Assembly (NCBI GenBank): GCA_964557005.1
Contig: CAZKYI010000016.1
Coordinates: 1 to 31,096 of the forward strand
Length of the DNA: 31,096 nucleotides
Direction: 5' to 3'
Source of the DNA: JBECKS01 sp964557005
Lineage (GTDB): Bacteria; Pseudomonadota; Gammaproteobacteria; Pseudomonadales; JBECKS01
Of the stretch, positions 1-7,844 are shown piece by piece (within the stretch, counting starts at the first letter, position 1; each line of letters opens with the position of its first letter). Below the pieces are notes generated by a model, which worked only from the letters and a program-made list of their open reading frames with translations, had not been told where the DNA came from and did not search any database. Both the position numbers and the translations under genes were made by a program.

Positions 1-34
1 GAGATCCCATGTGAGAGTAGGTCATCGTCAGGCT
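1..34 (+). rRNA. rrf: 5S rRNA, 3' end (partial)
   Basis: The first bases match the conserved 3' part of gammaproteobacterial 5S rRNA: the CCCATGTGAGAGTAGG helix/loop element, then the closing strand TCGTCAGGCT. The form is closest to Pseudomonas-type 5S. Only the last ~34 nucleotides lie in the window, so an rRNA operon ends here. The exact 3' end (33-36) is estimated by comparison with E. coli 5S. A short open frame over this stretch is not a gene. Confidence 0.88.
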
Positions 35-43
35 TTTAATAAC

Positions 44-80
44 AAAAACCCCTCTGGGCAATGCCTACAGGGGTTTTTTT
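44..80 (+). terminator. Rho-independent terminator of the rRNA operon
   Basis: An inverted repeat AAAAACCCCT (44-53) / AGGGGTTTTT (69-78), partly extended inward by GGGCA/TGCCT-type pairing, ends in a run of seven T (74-80). It lies about 10 nt after the 5S end, where an rrn terminator belongs. Confidence 0.9.
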
Positions 81-147
81 ATTTACAAACCAACACAATT
101 AAATCCCCTGCCAGATCTATCAAACGCCAATCCAATTCCTTGCCGTT

Positions 148-176
148 TTATCTGGCAATCCATTCACTGCTATACT
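148..176 (+). promoter_or_regulatory. possible promoter for the O-antigen-ligase cluster
   Basis: A TGC-TATACT extended -10 lies at 168-176. A weak -35-like TTATCT sits at 148-153 with a 17-bp spacer. It is the only good -10 between the rRNA terminator and the first gene, and would start transcription near 183, about 28 nt before the first candidate start codon. Called by eye only. Confidence 0.35.
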
Positions 177-210
177 TCAACAAATTTTTTGCCAAGACAG
201 CTATGAAGTA

Positions 211-1518
211 GTGAAGATTTTATTTATTGATATGAAACCCTCTCTTCTTTTTTTTACTGAAAGAAACTCTAACCCTCATGAGTTTAATCGCATAAGTCTT
301 TTAATAAGTTGCGTATTGTTTTTTTATATATCATTTCTTTTGGTTGTTGGTGAGTGGGCCAGTGATGCGTGGATTCCGCTCTTTGTTGTTTGTTTGGGCC
401 TGGTTTTTATAAAAAGACACGACACTGTTGATTTTTATTACTACGAAAAAATATTACTGCTTTGTTTGGTGGGTTTCTTTATATCAAAATTGTTTATTTT
501 ATTTATCAATGGAAATTTTGAGCTTGAATTTCTGGATTATCCATTTCGTTTTGTCATGGCTTTAGCAATATATCTAGCCATTAGAAAATTTGGAGTGTTA
601 CAGAGCGTTTTTATTGCATCTATCTTTTTTGCTTCTTTTGCTGCCTTTTTGGTGGCAATTTATCAGGTTGTTTTTCTGAATGATTTTTTTGCAACGGGTG
701 GGCTTCATAAAATAAAATTTGGCGGCTTCTCGCTATTGTTTTCCTGTTTCTCGATTATCATGCTGATATTTAAAAGAGATTTAAGCAAAGCTGGAAGTAT
801 CCTCCTTGTATTCTCGTTTATATTTGCGTTGATTGCGTCTGTGCTTTCCATGTCAAGAGGTGCATGGATTTCTATCCCTGTATTTCTTGTATTTTTGTTT
901 TTGCTTGTCAGGAATTTTCGAGCAAATATATCCTTAAAACATTTTGTTAGTTTTTCCATTATTTTTTTTACTATAGCGTTTTCTGTTTTTTTGTTAAGTC
1001 CAAAATTACAGAGCAGAATGGTTGTAGTGGTAGAACATGCGGGAAATTATTTTGATGAAGACAAGAAAATTGTAAGAGGCAGCACGGGTACACGATTAGA
1101 GATGTGGAAGGCATCCATGCTGATGTTTCAGGAAAATATCTGGCTGGGTGTTGGAATTGACGAGTACGATAACGAGAAAAACGCGTTAATCAAAGACAAT
1201 GTGATAAGCAAAAAGATTCGTCAGTACTCTCATCCTCATTCTGATTATTTTCTTATCCTTGCAGAACAGGGGTTGATTGGCATCCTGTTTTTTATTTCCT
1301 TGATGGCTGGATTGTTTTTTTCGTTATTTCAATGTTTCCGACAGTTCGGAAGTTGGCCTTTCCTGTGTGGAATGTGGTTGGTTGTTGCCTATTTGATTTA
1401 TGGTCTTACTGAGCCTTATTTCAGATACCAGCATTCGGTTGTGTTTTTTGCGTTTTTTCAGGCAGTTTTTATTGGCATGGGATTTTTTATGAATCAAGAC
1501 CATCGTGCACATGGGTAA
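211..1518 (+). CDS. O-antigen ligase / polymerase-like membrane protein (Wzy_C superfamily)
   Basis: A 435-residue polytopic inner-membrane protein with about ten hydrophobic segments. The Wzy_C (PF04932) signature lies in the second half: the small-residue motif SMSRGAW, then the large periplasmic loop starting RLEMWKASMLMF, with WLGVGIDEY, the HPHSDYF motif (counterpart of the family's HN-x-[YF]) and EQGLIGILFF. Family members join lipid-linked glycans to acceptors (WaaL) or polymerise them. Substrate cannot be told. The start is uncertain: GTG at 211 or ATG at 232 (seven codons in), neither with a convincing ribosome-binding site. The 3' end overlaps the next gene by 8-14 nt, implying translational coupling. 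Sequence is notably AT-rich, common in surface-polysaccharide genes. Confidence 0.82.
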   Translation: MKILFIDMKPSLLFFTERNSNPHEFNRISLLISCVLFFYISFLLVVGEWASDAWIPLFVVCLGLVFIKRHDTVDFYYYEKILLLCLVGFFISKLFILFINGNFELEFLDYPFRFVMALAIYLAIRKFGVLQSVFIASIFFASFAAFLVAIYQVVFLNDFFATGGLHKIKFGGFSLLFSCFSIIMLIFKRDLSKAGSILLVFSFIFALIASVLSMSRGAWISIPVFLVFLFLLVRNFRANISLKHFVSFSIIFFTIAFSVFLLSPKLQSRMVVVVEHAGNYFDEDKKIVRGSTGTRLEMWKASMLMFQENIWLGVGIDEYDNEKNALIKDNVISKKIRQYSHPHSDYFLILAEQGLIGILFFISLMAGLFFSLFQCFRQFGSWPFLCGMWLVVAYLIYGLTEPYFRYQHSVVFFAFFQAVFIGMGFFMNQDHRAHG

Positions 1519-2677
1519 CTGCTGGATTCCACAAAGTTTTATCGGGCGAGCTTATGCAAGCGAGTATTTCGCGAATGCGGTTTCCAATGCGTTGCAAACG
1601 TCTTCTTTTTATCAGTCACACATTCCACAACCAGAAACTGACATACCTTTGCTGACCAGAGAGCTGATTAGGGATAATAATGATTTGCTGTTAAACGGTT
1701 ATCCTGAAACTGGTAGAACTTCTGGTTCTACAGGAGTTCCCGTAAGAATTTCATGGAGCCAATTAAAGAGCGAAAGGGAAAGATTGAGCAATCAGTTATT
1801 GCTTGACTGGATGGGCGGGCTGTTACCAAGAGTGAGGCTCATCAGTCAACGCGAAGCTAAAGGGCAGCCAGATGCACTGGATATTTGTTCTGCTATTGAA
1901 TCCCAAATAGAATTTATACTGGATGCTCACAAGAATAGAGGTATCAGAAGTCTTGTGAGCTATCCGACCAATATGCAAAACCTGTCCGATTTTATTATTC
2001 GCAATAAACTGGATTTTTCTTTTATTGAGCGGGTGGTGTGTTACTCGGAAAGTTTTGATGAGTCTCATCGGCAAGCAATTCAGGCTGCTTTCCCTCGGGC
2101 AAAAATCTGGAGCACTTATTCCTGTTCTGAAGTCGGAATGATTGCCACCTTGTGTCCGTATGGAACAGGTTATCATCATGTTATGGCGCATAACCTGGGG
2201 GTTGAGGTGTTGAATAGCCAGAGATTACCTTGTCAGGATGGCGAACTTGGTCATTTGGTGTTAACCGATTACTTTAATCAGAATATGCCGTTTATCCGTT
2301 ACGAAATTGGCGATCTTGCCATTGCCGGGCAATGTCCTTGTGGGAAAATTCAGCTGCCTTCCCTGAAATCTGTTTTGGGTAAAGTCAGAGGTTCACTCAA
2401 ACGATTGGATGGCAGTCCAATCATGTTTGCCAACATCGCTGTTACGTTAAGAAATCTGGATAATCTCAAGCAATATCAGGTTATTCAGGAAGCATTACAA
2501 TTATTTACATTCAGGTATGTTTCTGATGATGCACGCAAGGATATGCTGATGCAGCAAGTTATTGTCAAGGAGTTGATAGACTATCTTGGTTTTGATATTC
2601 AAGTCAGGTTTATTAAAGAAAGTTTTATCGCAAGAGAAGCCAGTGGCAAGTTTCATGCGAGTATTTGTCGAGTATAA
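1511..2677 (+). CDS. PaaK/CapK-like adenylate-forming enzyme (AMP-dependent ligase)
   Basis: A 388-residue cytoplasmic protein of the phenylacetate-CoA ligase / CapK branch of the ANL superfamily, which activates carboxylates as acyl-adenylates. Visible motifs are the P-loop TSGSTGVPV (residues 70-78), YSCSEVG (A5-type, mid-protein), PFIRYEIGDLA (A7/A8-type with the conserved GD) and CPCGK followed by LPSL and a V-x-GK element, as in PaaK relatives. It is shorter than true PaaK (~430-440). CapK-like proteins are often encoded in polysaccharide loci with poorly known acyl substrates. Start chosen at ATG 1511; GTG 1505 adds two residues. Overlaps the ligase gene upstream, and the methyltransferase begins 5 nt after its stop, so the three form one operon. 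Confidence 0.8.
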   Translation: MGNCWIPQSFIGRAYASEYFANAVSNALQTSSFYQSHIPQPETDIPLLTRELIRDNNDLLLNGYPETGRTSGSTGVPVRISWSQLKSERERLSNQLLLDWMGGLLPRVRLISQREAKGQPDALDICSAIESQIEFILDAHKNRGIRSLVSYPTNMQNLSDFIIRNKLDFSFIERVVCYSESFDESHRQAIQAAFPRAKIWSTYSCSEVGMIATLCPYGTGYHHVMAHNLGVEVLNSQRLPCQDGELGHLVLTDYFNQNMPFIRYEIGDLAIAGQCPCGKIQLPSLKSVLGKVRGSLKRLDGSPIMFANIAVTLRNLDNLKQYQVIQEALQLFTFRYVSDDARKDMLMQQVIVKELIDYLGFDIQVRFIKESFIAREASGKFHASICRV

Positions 2678-2682
2678 GATAC

Positions 2683-3450
2683 ATGTCGAATGGTGCTGAT
2701 ACTTTTATAAATCTTCCAACCCTGTCAGATGAACGTGCCATGTTGGATTTCCCGAATGTCAGAAATTCGGAACGAGACGCTTTGTTATCGCTGGTCGATT
2801 TAAAGTCGGGAATGCGTGTACTTGATGTGCAATCAGCATCCGGTTATTTGTCTCAGGAAATTTATCAGCGTCTGAAAGGCAATGTGGAATGCTTGTGTCT
2901 GGAACCCAGCGATGCGTTAAGAGCAAGATTGCCTGGGCATTTTGTGGCTATCTCAAATCCTGTCGAAAATTTTTTTTCACTTGAGAATGAAACGGTCGAT
3001 TTGGTATTGGGTTTGGTTGGGCTTCATCACAGTGAGTCACATTTCAACACCATCAGCGAGTCTTATCGTGTCCTGAAACAGCAGGGTAATATTGCATTTT
3101 GTGAGGTTGTTGAGGGGAGCAACATTGCGTGCTGGTTAAATGAGTTTGTGAATCAGCACAGCGCCAGCGGGCACAAAGGACGGTTTGTTGAGCAAGGAGC
3201 GATGGCGAGTCTGTTTGAAGCCGTTGGTTTTGTACAAATAGAGGAAAGTATCAAACAGGTGCCCTGGAAATTTTCACAGTATTCTGATATCCCCCCATTT
3301 TTTAAAGGGCTGTTTGGCCTTCAATGTGAAGAATCGCTGATTGCTTCAGCAATAAGGCACTACTTCACCATTGATGAAACCTCTACTGGTGTGGAGCTTG
3401 ATTGGCGGTTAAGTTATTGCTGTGGAATGAAGCCTGAGTCCCACAAATAG
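2683..3450 (+). CDS. class I SAM-dependent methyltransferase-like protein (degenerate motif I)
   Basis: About 255 residues with a Methyltransf_11-like Rossmann layout: MRVLDVQSASGYLS as motif I, CLCLEPS as the acidic end of strand 2, VDLVLGLVGLHHSES as the strand 4 motif, and ESYRVLKQQGNIAFCEV as the helix/strand 5 region. The usual D/E-x-G-x-G-x-G loop reads D-V-Q-S-A-S-G, keeping only the last glycine, so SAM binding may be altered or lost. Start ATG 2683 lies just after the upstream stop; TTG 2665 is an in-frame alternative. Likely modifies the product of the adjacent ligase/AMP-enzyme pair (inference from operon only). Confidence 0.75.
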   Translation: MSNGADTFINLPTLSDERAMLDFPNVRNSERDALLSLVDLKSGMRVLDVQSASGYLSQEIYQRLKGNVECLCLEPSDALRARLPGHFVAISNPVENFFSLENETVDLVLGLVGLHHSESHFNTISESYRVLKQQGNIAFCEVVEGSNIACWLNEFVNQHSASGHKGRFVEQGAMASLFEAVGFVQIEESIKQVPWKFSQYSDIPPFFKGLFGLQCEESLIASAIRHYFTIDETSTGVELDWRLSYCCGMKPESHK

Positions 3451-3506
3451 AGTAGGACACTCGCTATGCTATTAGTGACAATCCTTCCAAAGGAAAAGGA
3501 GGTTAA

Positions 3507-3554
3507 GTGAGGATAATGCCAAGGAGGCCAGCTTCAAATACTAAAAATAATTAA
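3507..3554 (+). CDS. possible 15-codon leader peptide
   Basis: A near-perfect Shine-Dalgarno, AAGGAGGT (3496-3503), precedes GTG 3507, opening a frame of 15 codons (MRIMPRRPASNTKNN) that stops at 3554. Spacing is short for the GTG; an in-frame ATG at 3516 lies 12 nt from the site. The frame lies in the leader of the secreted-protein gene that starts at 3577. ATGCCAA (3516-3522) can pair with TTGGCAT (3559-3565) next to that gene's ribosome site, so translation of the mini-frame could affect folding. No homology is recognised, and chance remains quite possible. Confidence 0.25.
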   Translation: MRIMPRRPASNTKNN

Positions 3555-3576
3555 ACATTTGGCATGGAGAGATTGT

Positions 3577-4881
3577 ATGAAATTCAAATCAGTATTATTC
3601 GCAGCACTTGCTTTATCGGGTTCTTTCGAGCTTTTGGCAAATAATCTTGAGGTTGTTGATAACGCCAAGGTCATTGCACTCACCCCCGCAGAACTGGGTA
3701 TATTGAATAACAAGAATCCCCAATCTTATTCTCTGGTTGCTGTAAAACGTGGCAAGCTGGAACCGATTCCCTATCAGTTTGATGAAATTCGTGAGAGCGG
3801 ATTTGTGTTTATGAAGGATATTAATGCCAAGGGAAAAGATGATGATGCTCTTGTTGGTAAAGAAGGCGTTTTTGATGGAAAAGACGAGCTGCTTTTTATG
3901 CTCAAGGATGCGGGTGAACGTAAAACCAATTTTATGAAAGCAGATGGCAAGTTGATTGCCGAAATTTCTGTGTTGAACGCTTCAGGTGAGCCGCGTTATG
4001 TGTATCTGGTAAAGGATGCTTTATTAAGTAGCGAACAACATTATGTGCGATTCAGTTCAACCCTTGGGCGCGTTGAAACCGATTACTATGCCTTGAAGGT
4101 GGATCCGGGTAATGCGTTTATGTGGCAAGAATTTTCCTATGATAGTTTCACTGGTGAAAAACCTGGAAGGCCACTCGATACCGTGACACTGCGTATGTAT
4201 TCAAATGCGCTTGCAGTCGTTCCGCTGAATTTGAATAACAAACACATGATTGCGAAAGTGGTGGCAGAAAAGTCTGGCCCGATTCGCTCAACCACAGAAT
4301 ACAAGGTGGTGGTTGCCCTGATGAAAGCACCCATTATGAATTTCACTTTACAAATTGAGCACACCGAGCAATCTGTGAGTTATAACTCCAGAGTGTTTAT
4401 TCCGGCGGTTAGAAGGCGCATGGTGTCGAAAGCTGCGATGAACGCATCGTTCGATGGTAATAATCTGCTTGGTGCCAGCGTTTATGCTTCGGAAGGCCCG
4501 ACTCAGCCAGGCATTGTCGATGGCCAGGTATCGGAGATTGAAAAAGAAATGCTCAAGGTGGAATTTAAAACCAATGAACCAAGCTGGGTGCTTTTGAGCA
4601 CCAAAGACGGATTTTCTTTCATGAATCATTTTATTGTTGAAACCGACGAAGAAATTCCAATGGGTATTGTGTATGAAGAAAACCCCAATCATTCAGAACC
4701 CCCCGAATACTTCAAGGGACAAATGCCCATGCTCGGTTTTATGATGCATCGCACACCTCTGAAAGGCTTTATGCAGGTGACCAACACAGCCTATATGTTT
4801 GATGATGAAGTGAAGGGTGATGCCCATGCTTTCGCCAAGGCAGTGGCAAGCAAGCCCAAGGTAACCACAGTGAATTTCTGA
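3577..4881 (+). CDS. secreted protein of unknown function
   Basis: A 434-residue protein with a clear Sec signal peptide (MKFKSVLFAALALSG..., cleavage likely after ELLA, ~residue 21). The mature part is rich in beta-strand and acidic segments, with IPYQFDEI near the start and GVFDGKDELLFML about residue 100. No enzyme or binding motif is recognised. ATG 3577 is chosen over the upstream in-frame start at 3559 because GGAGAG (3566-3571) sits 5 nt before it and the signal peptide starts there. The gene is bounded by a 126-nt leader and a strong terminator, so it is probably its own transcription unit. Periplasmic or extracellular location is inferred. Confidence 0.75.
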   Translation: MKFKSVLFAALALSGSFELLANNLEVVDNAKVIALTPAELGILNNKNPQSYSLVAVKRGKLEPIPYQFDEIRESGFVFMKDINAKGKDDDALVGKEGVFDGKDELLFMLKDAGERKTNFMKADGKLIAEISVLNASGEPRYVYLVKDALLSSEQHYVRFSSTLGRVETDYYALKVDPGNAFMWQEFSYDSFTGEKPGRPLDTVTLRMYSNALAVVPLNLNNKHMIAKVVAEKSGPIRSTTEYKVVVALMKAPIMNFTLQIEHTEQSVSYNSRVFIPAVRRRMVSKAAMNASFDGNNLLGASVYASEGPTQPGIVDGQVSEIEKEMLKVEFKTNEPSWVLLSTKDGFSFMNHFIVETDEEIPMGIVYEENPNHSEPPEYFKGQMPMLGFMMHRTPLKGFMQVTNTAYMFDDEVKGDAHAFAKAVASKPKVTTVNF

Positions 4882-4902
4882 TTTTCGATTTCAGATACTG
4901 AC

Positions 4903-4940
4903 AAAAAGCCTCTTCATTAAATGATGAAGAGGCTTTTTTT
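4903..4940 (+). terminator. Rho-independent terminator
   Basis: A perfect 15-bp inverted repeat, arms at 4903-4917 and 4924-4938 (GCCTCTTCAT/ATGAAGAGGC core) with a 6-nt loop TAAATG. The A- and T-runs flank the core and the T-run continues to 4942. It lies 22 nt after the stop of the secreted-protein gene. With A and T tracts on both sides it could work in both directions. Confidence 0.93.
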
Positions 4941-4995
4941 TTGAGCACTAATTGGGTACTTTGCGGTTTGGCTTATCAATGGTGTGGAGTGCCTT

Positions 4996-5673
4996 GTGCC
5001 CAATCTGGAAACAAAAATTTACGTTTATATTAAATTGTTCATGCAGGCGATCATGGCGCTTGGTCTGGCTATTTCCATTTACAAACTGGAATTTGTCAGT
5101 GCCGTTATTATTGGTTTGATTATTCTTGTATCAATGTTTCCACTTTTCCTGCGCTCACGCACTTCGTTAATGATTCCGCTTGAAATTGAAGTGATGAGCA
5201 TTGCCATCATCTTTGCATCGCTTTATCTGGGTGAAATGAGCGGGTTTTATGAAAAATTCTGGTGGTGGGATTTGCTTTTGCACAGCACCTCAGGATTTCT
5301 GTTTGGCGTATTCGGGTTCCTGCTTATTTGGGTGCTCAATGAAAATCCAAAAGCTTTTCTGAATTTATCTCCTTTTTTTATGGCGGTATTTGCATGCAGT
5401 TTTTCCATTGCCATGGGAACCCTGTGGGAAGTTTTTGAATTTGGCATGGATTTGTTTTTCGGTCTGAACATGCAAAAGTCAGGATTGATGGATACCATGT
5501 CGGACATCATTGTCGTTTGTATCGGCGCGGTGATTGTTTCGATTTATGGTTATATCTATATGAGATTCAATAAATCATCGATTGCGTCGAGATGGTTAAG
5601 CAATTTTATCAAAGGAAACCCTAAAATTTTTTCAGGTAAACATCACAGGAAAGAAAAACATGAGCAAGAATAA
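4996..5673 (+). CDS. polytopic membrane protein, DUF2238 (YjdF)-like
   Basis: About 225 residues with six hydrophobic segments. Conserved-looking polar positions in the membrane part are WDLLLHSTSGFL, GTLWEVFEFGMD and GLMDTMSDI. This order (His in one helix, W-E-x-x-E in the next, D-T-x-x-D in the last) recalls the DUF2238/YjdF family (PF09997), whose function is unknown. Assignment is by motif memory only. GTG 4996 is favoured because GGAG (4986-4989) lies 6 nt upstream; GTG 4984 is the longer alternative. The basic C-terminal tail overlaps the next gene by 14 nt, so the two are translationally coupled. Confidence 0.7.
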   Translation: MPNLETKIYVYIKLFMQAIMALGLAISIYKLEFVSAVIIGLIILVSMFPLFLRSRTSLMIPLEIEVMSIAIIFASLYLGEMSGFYEKFWWWDLLLHSTSGFLFGVFGFLLIWVLNENPKAFLNLSPFFMAVFACSFSIAMGTLWEVFEFGMDLFFGLNMQKSGLMDTMSDIIVVCIGAVIVSIYGYIYMRFNKSSIASRWLSNFIKGNPKIFSGKHHRKEKHEQE

Positions 5674-6094
5674 AATTCTGGTGGCTTTTGATCTCAATGA
5701 ACCAGCACAGAGATTAAAGGATACGGTAAGCCAATATTTGCAAGCAGGTGATGAAGTGCATATTTGTACGGTGATTCTGCCGCTGGAGATGATGTATGCC
5801 TTTGTACCGGTTGGCGGCTATTCAATGGCGGTGGGTGGCATACAGGAAGAATTGCTGAACAACGCACAAAAACGTCTGAATGATATTTCTGAAGAATTAA
5901 AGCTCGATAAAAAATATGCCCACCTTCTGATTGGAAAAGCATCGATTGAAATCAAATCTTTTGCAAAAGAGCATGATGTAAATCTGATTGTGGTCGGCAC
6001 ACATGCAAAAGGCGCATTGAGAGCTGCTTTGGGTTCAACTTCCAGTGGTGTACTGCATGGTGCACCCTGCGATGTGCTGGCTCTGGTTTTATAA
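5660..6094 (+). CDS. universal stress protein, UspA family
   Basis: A 144-residue single-domain Usp. It has the N-terminal strand and Asp of KILVAFDLNE (residues 5-14), then near the end LIVVGTHAKGALRAALGSTS, matching the ATP-binding G-2x-G-9x-G-[ST] loop, and finally HGAPCDVLALVL, the usual last strand. ATP-binding Usps act in the cytoplasm in stress or dormancy responses. It overlaps the DUF2238-like gene by 14 nt, so it may serve that membrane protein. It ends tail to tail with the minus-strand TpsB gene, sharing 6 bp, with no room for a terminator between them. Confidence 0.9.
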   Translation: MSKNKILVAFDLNEPAQRLKDTVSQYLQAGDEVHICTVILPLEMMYAFVPVGGYSMAVGGIQEELLNNAQKRLNDISEELKLDKKYAHLLIGKASIEIKSFAKEHDVNLIVVGTHAKGALRAALGSTSSGVLHGAPCDVLALVL

Positions 6095-7753
6095 ATTCGT
6101 CATCAAGGTCAAATTACCCGCAATATCCTTGCCAGACTGTGGAGCCTTAATCGGCTTGCCCAGTTCCAGTCGTGCTGAATAATTCTTCCACTGCAAACTG
6201 TGGCTGGTTTTAATTCCAGCCAGATTGAATTGTTGTGTTGCATTTTCAATTTCAGAATATGCAAGCTGAAATTCAGGTACAAAAAACAGGCTGCCAAAAT
6301 TGAAATATCTGCTCACACTCAGTGTAGCCAGATTTCCCTGATTGGCAGGAATAAACCGTATACCAGGAATAAAACTGGTATAGAGGGAAAACTGCTCATC
6401 GTTGAGTAAAGCATCGCTCGAATTCTGACGATACATTTCACCAGTATATTCCCATCGAGCTTGCTGCAAGTTGAGCGTGAGACTATAAAGTTGACGTGTA
6501 AAGCGTGATTTCTCTTCCTCATCAATACCTGCATCAAAGCCTTCAAAATTTCCATGATGAATCTGTGAATTGAATTGCAATTTCAGGTTGTCAGTGATGC
6601 TTCTGCGATATTTCAGAACAAGGCTGTGCTTGTGAGTCATACCACTTTGTATATCAATGCTCGCATCTTCAATGAAATTACTGTCTTCTCTTTCGTGGTA
6701 TGAGGGCAGGAAATTAATAGCCTGTTGGCTGTCCCTGTAGAGCAGGTAATCCAGTTCCACACCTTTCTTGATGGTTTCTCCTGTGGTTTTGAAAATAATG
6801 TTGTTCCCTGAAACATGATTTACAAAGCTGCTTTTTGAAAAGGAAACATTGATGCGATTTCTCTGGAAGCCGGAAGAGAAATTTGCGCCTACCGTCTGGT
6901 TTCTCTCTTGGGCACGATTGCTTAAAGAATTATTGGCCGACAAATTCAGCAAGTCATTGGATTGCAGCAAATTGTCTATGGAAAGGTTGAACAGGCTTGA
7001 TGGGTGGTGTTTGTTTTCATCGTAATCATTTCTCAAACTTAAATTTCCATAAAACGCACGGGTTTTTGGATTGTCCACCTTGATGGTGCTGTATCCGATT
7101 TTTTCTGCGGGCATGATTTCAAGACCTGGATTGTTGGATTTCAGATGTTTCAGATTATCCAGCCCATGATTGAGATAATGATAGTTAAGCACGCCAGTTG
7201 GAAGCAGCAGAAACGCCTGCCATGTGCTGATGTGATTGAGTTGATAGCTTTCAATATAACCAGCAGTAACGTGGATTTTCAGAATGCCGCTGCTGAGGTC
7301 TTGTTCAATCAGATGTGCTCTTGATGTCACATAGCCTTTTTTGAAAAGTAACAAGTTTGCCTGATTCACCAGTTGCGAAATTTTCCCCATGTCAAAACAC
7401 TGATAGATATTTTCCCTTTCAAGCAACTTGAATGAAATTTGCAGCAGAAAAGGAAAGTGATGGAGACCAATGAATTCAATTTGATTGACTTCAAAGCAAG
7501 GCATGTCTGAGCTTTTTTCAGAGCGCTCTTCTGGCGCAGGTATGGTTTTGAAGGTATCACCGAATGATTCTTTGAGCTGCTGATTTTGTTTCAATCTTTT
7601 CTGATCGAATTCATGCCTTTGTATGCGCACCCTGTCAGTTTCCAGCGTTTTAATGGCTTGTTGGTTAAGTGTTTCACTGGCTTGAAGTGCACTACCTGAA
7701 AAAATGAATATACCTGTCAAGAGCCTTTTAAAAGCTCGCTGCATCCTTGTCAT
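6089..7753 (-). CDS. two-partner secretion transporter TpsB (ShlB/FhaC/CdiB family)
   Basis: A 554-residue outer-membrane TpsB that exports the divergent TpsA. Signal peptide MTRMQRAFKRLLTG... cleaves near LQA (residue 25). A POTRA_2-type domain lies around residues 85-165 (CFEVNQIEFIG ... KKGYVTSRAHLIEQDLSSG ... VTAGYIESY), with the KGYVT-[ST]-R and Q-D-L-x-x-G motifs of the family. The rest is a beta-barrel, including the conserved LRNDYDENKHHPSSLFNLS stretch. Start ATG 7753 has AAGGA 6 nt before it; ATG 7744 is an alternative. Oddity: the last residues are LTLMTNL, so the usual terminal aromatic residue of outer-membrane barrels is missing. Divergent orientation to its TpsA is also unusual, since most tpsB-tpsA pairs are co-directional. 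Confidence 0.92.
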   Translation of the reverse strand: MTRMQRAFKRLLTGIFIFSGSALQASETLNQQAIKTLETDRVRIQRHEFDQKRLKQNQQLKESFGDTFKTIPAPEERSEKSSDMPCFEVNQIEFIGLHHFPFLLQISFKLLERENIYQCFDMGKISQLVNQANLLLFKKGYVTSRAHLIEQDLSSGILKIHVTAGYIESYQLNHISTWQAFLLLPTGVLNYHYLNHGLDNLKHLKSNNPGLEIMPAEKIGYSTIKVDNPKTRAFYGNLSLRNDYDENKHHPSSLFNLSIDNLLQSNDLLNLSANNSLSNRAQERNQTVGANFSSGFQRNRINVSFSKSSFVNHVSGNNIIFKTTGETIKKGVELDYLLYRDSQQAINFLPSYHEREDSNFIEDASIDIQSGMTHKHSLVLKYRRSITDNLKLQFNSQIHHGNFEGFDAGIDEEEKSRFTRQLYSLTLNLQQARWEYTGEMYRQNSSDALLNDEQFSLYTSFIPGIRFIPANQGNLATLSVSRYFNFGSLFFVPEFQLAYSEIENATQQFNLAGIKTSHSLQWKNYSARLELGKPIKAPQSGKDIAGNLTLMTNL

Positions 7754-7844
7754 GATTTTTCCTTTTGAATTTTTTTCGAGATTATCCTTGAATCAGTTGT
7801 GCCATTCTAATACCTTACGCACTCTTTTGCTTTAAGGAATAACC

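Noticed and set aside
11..211. 66-codon frame at the window start
   Set aside because: It covers the 5S rRNA end and its terminator, so it cannot be a normal coding gene.
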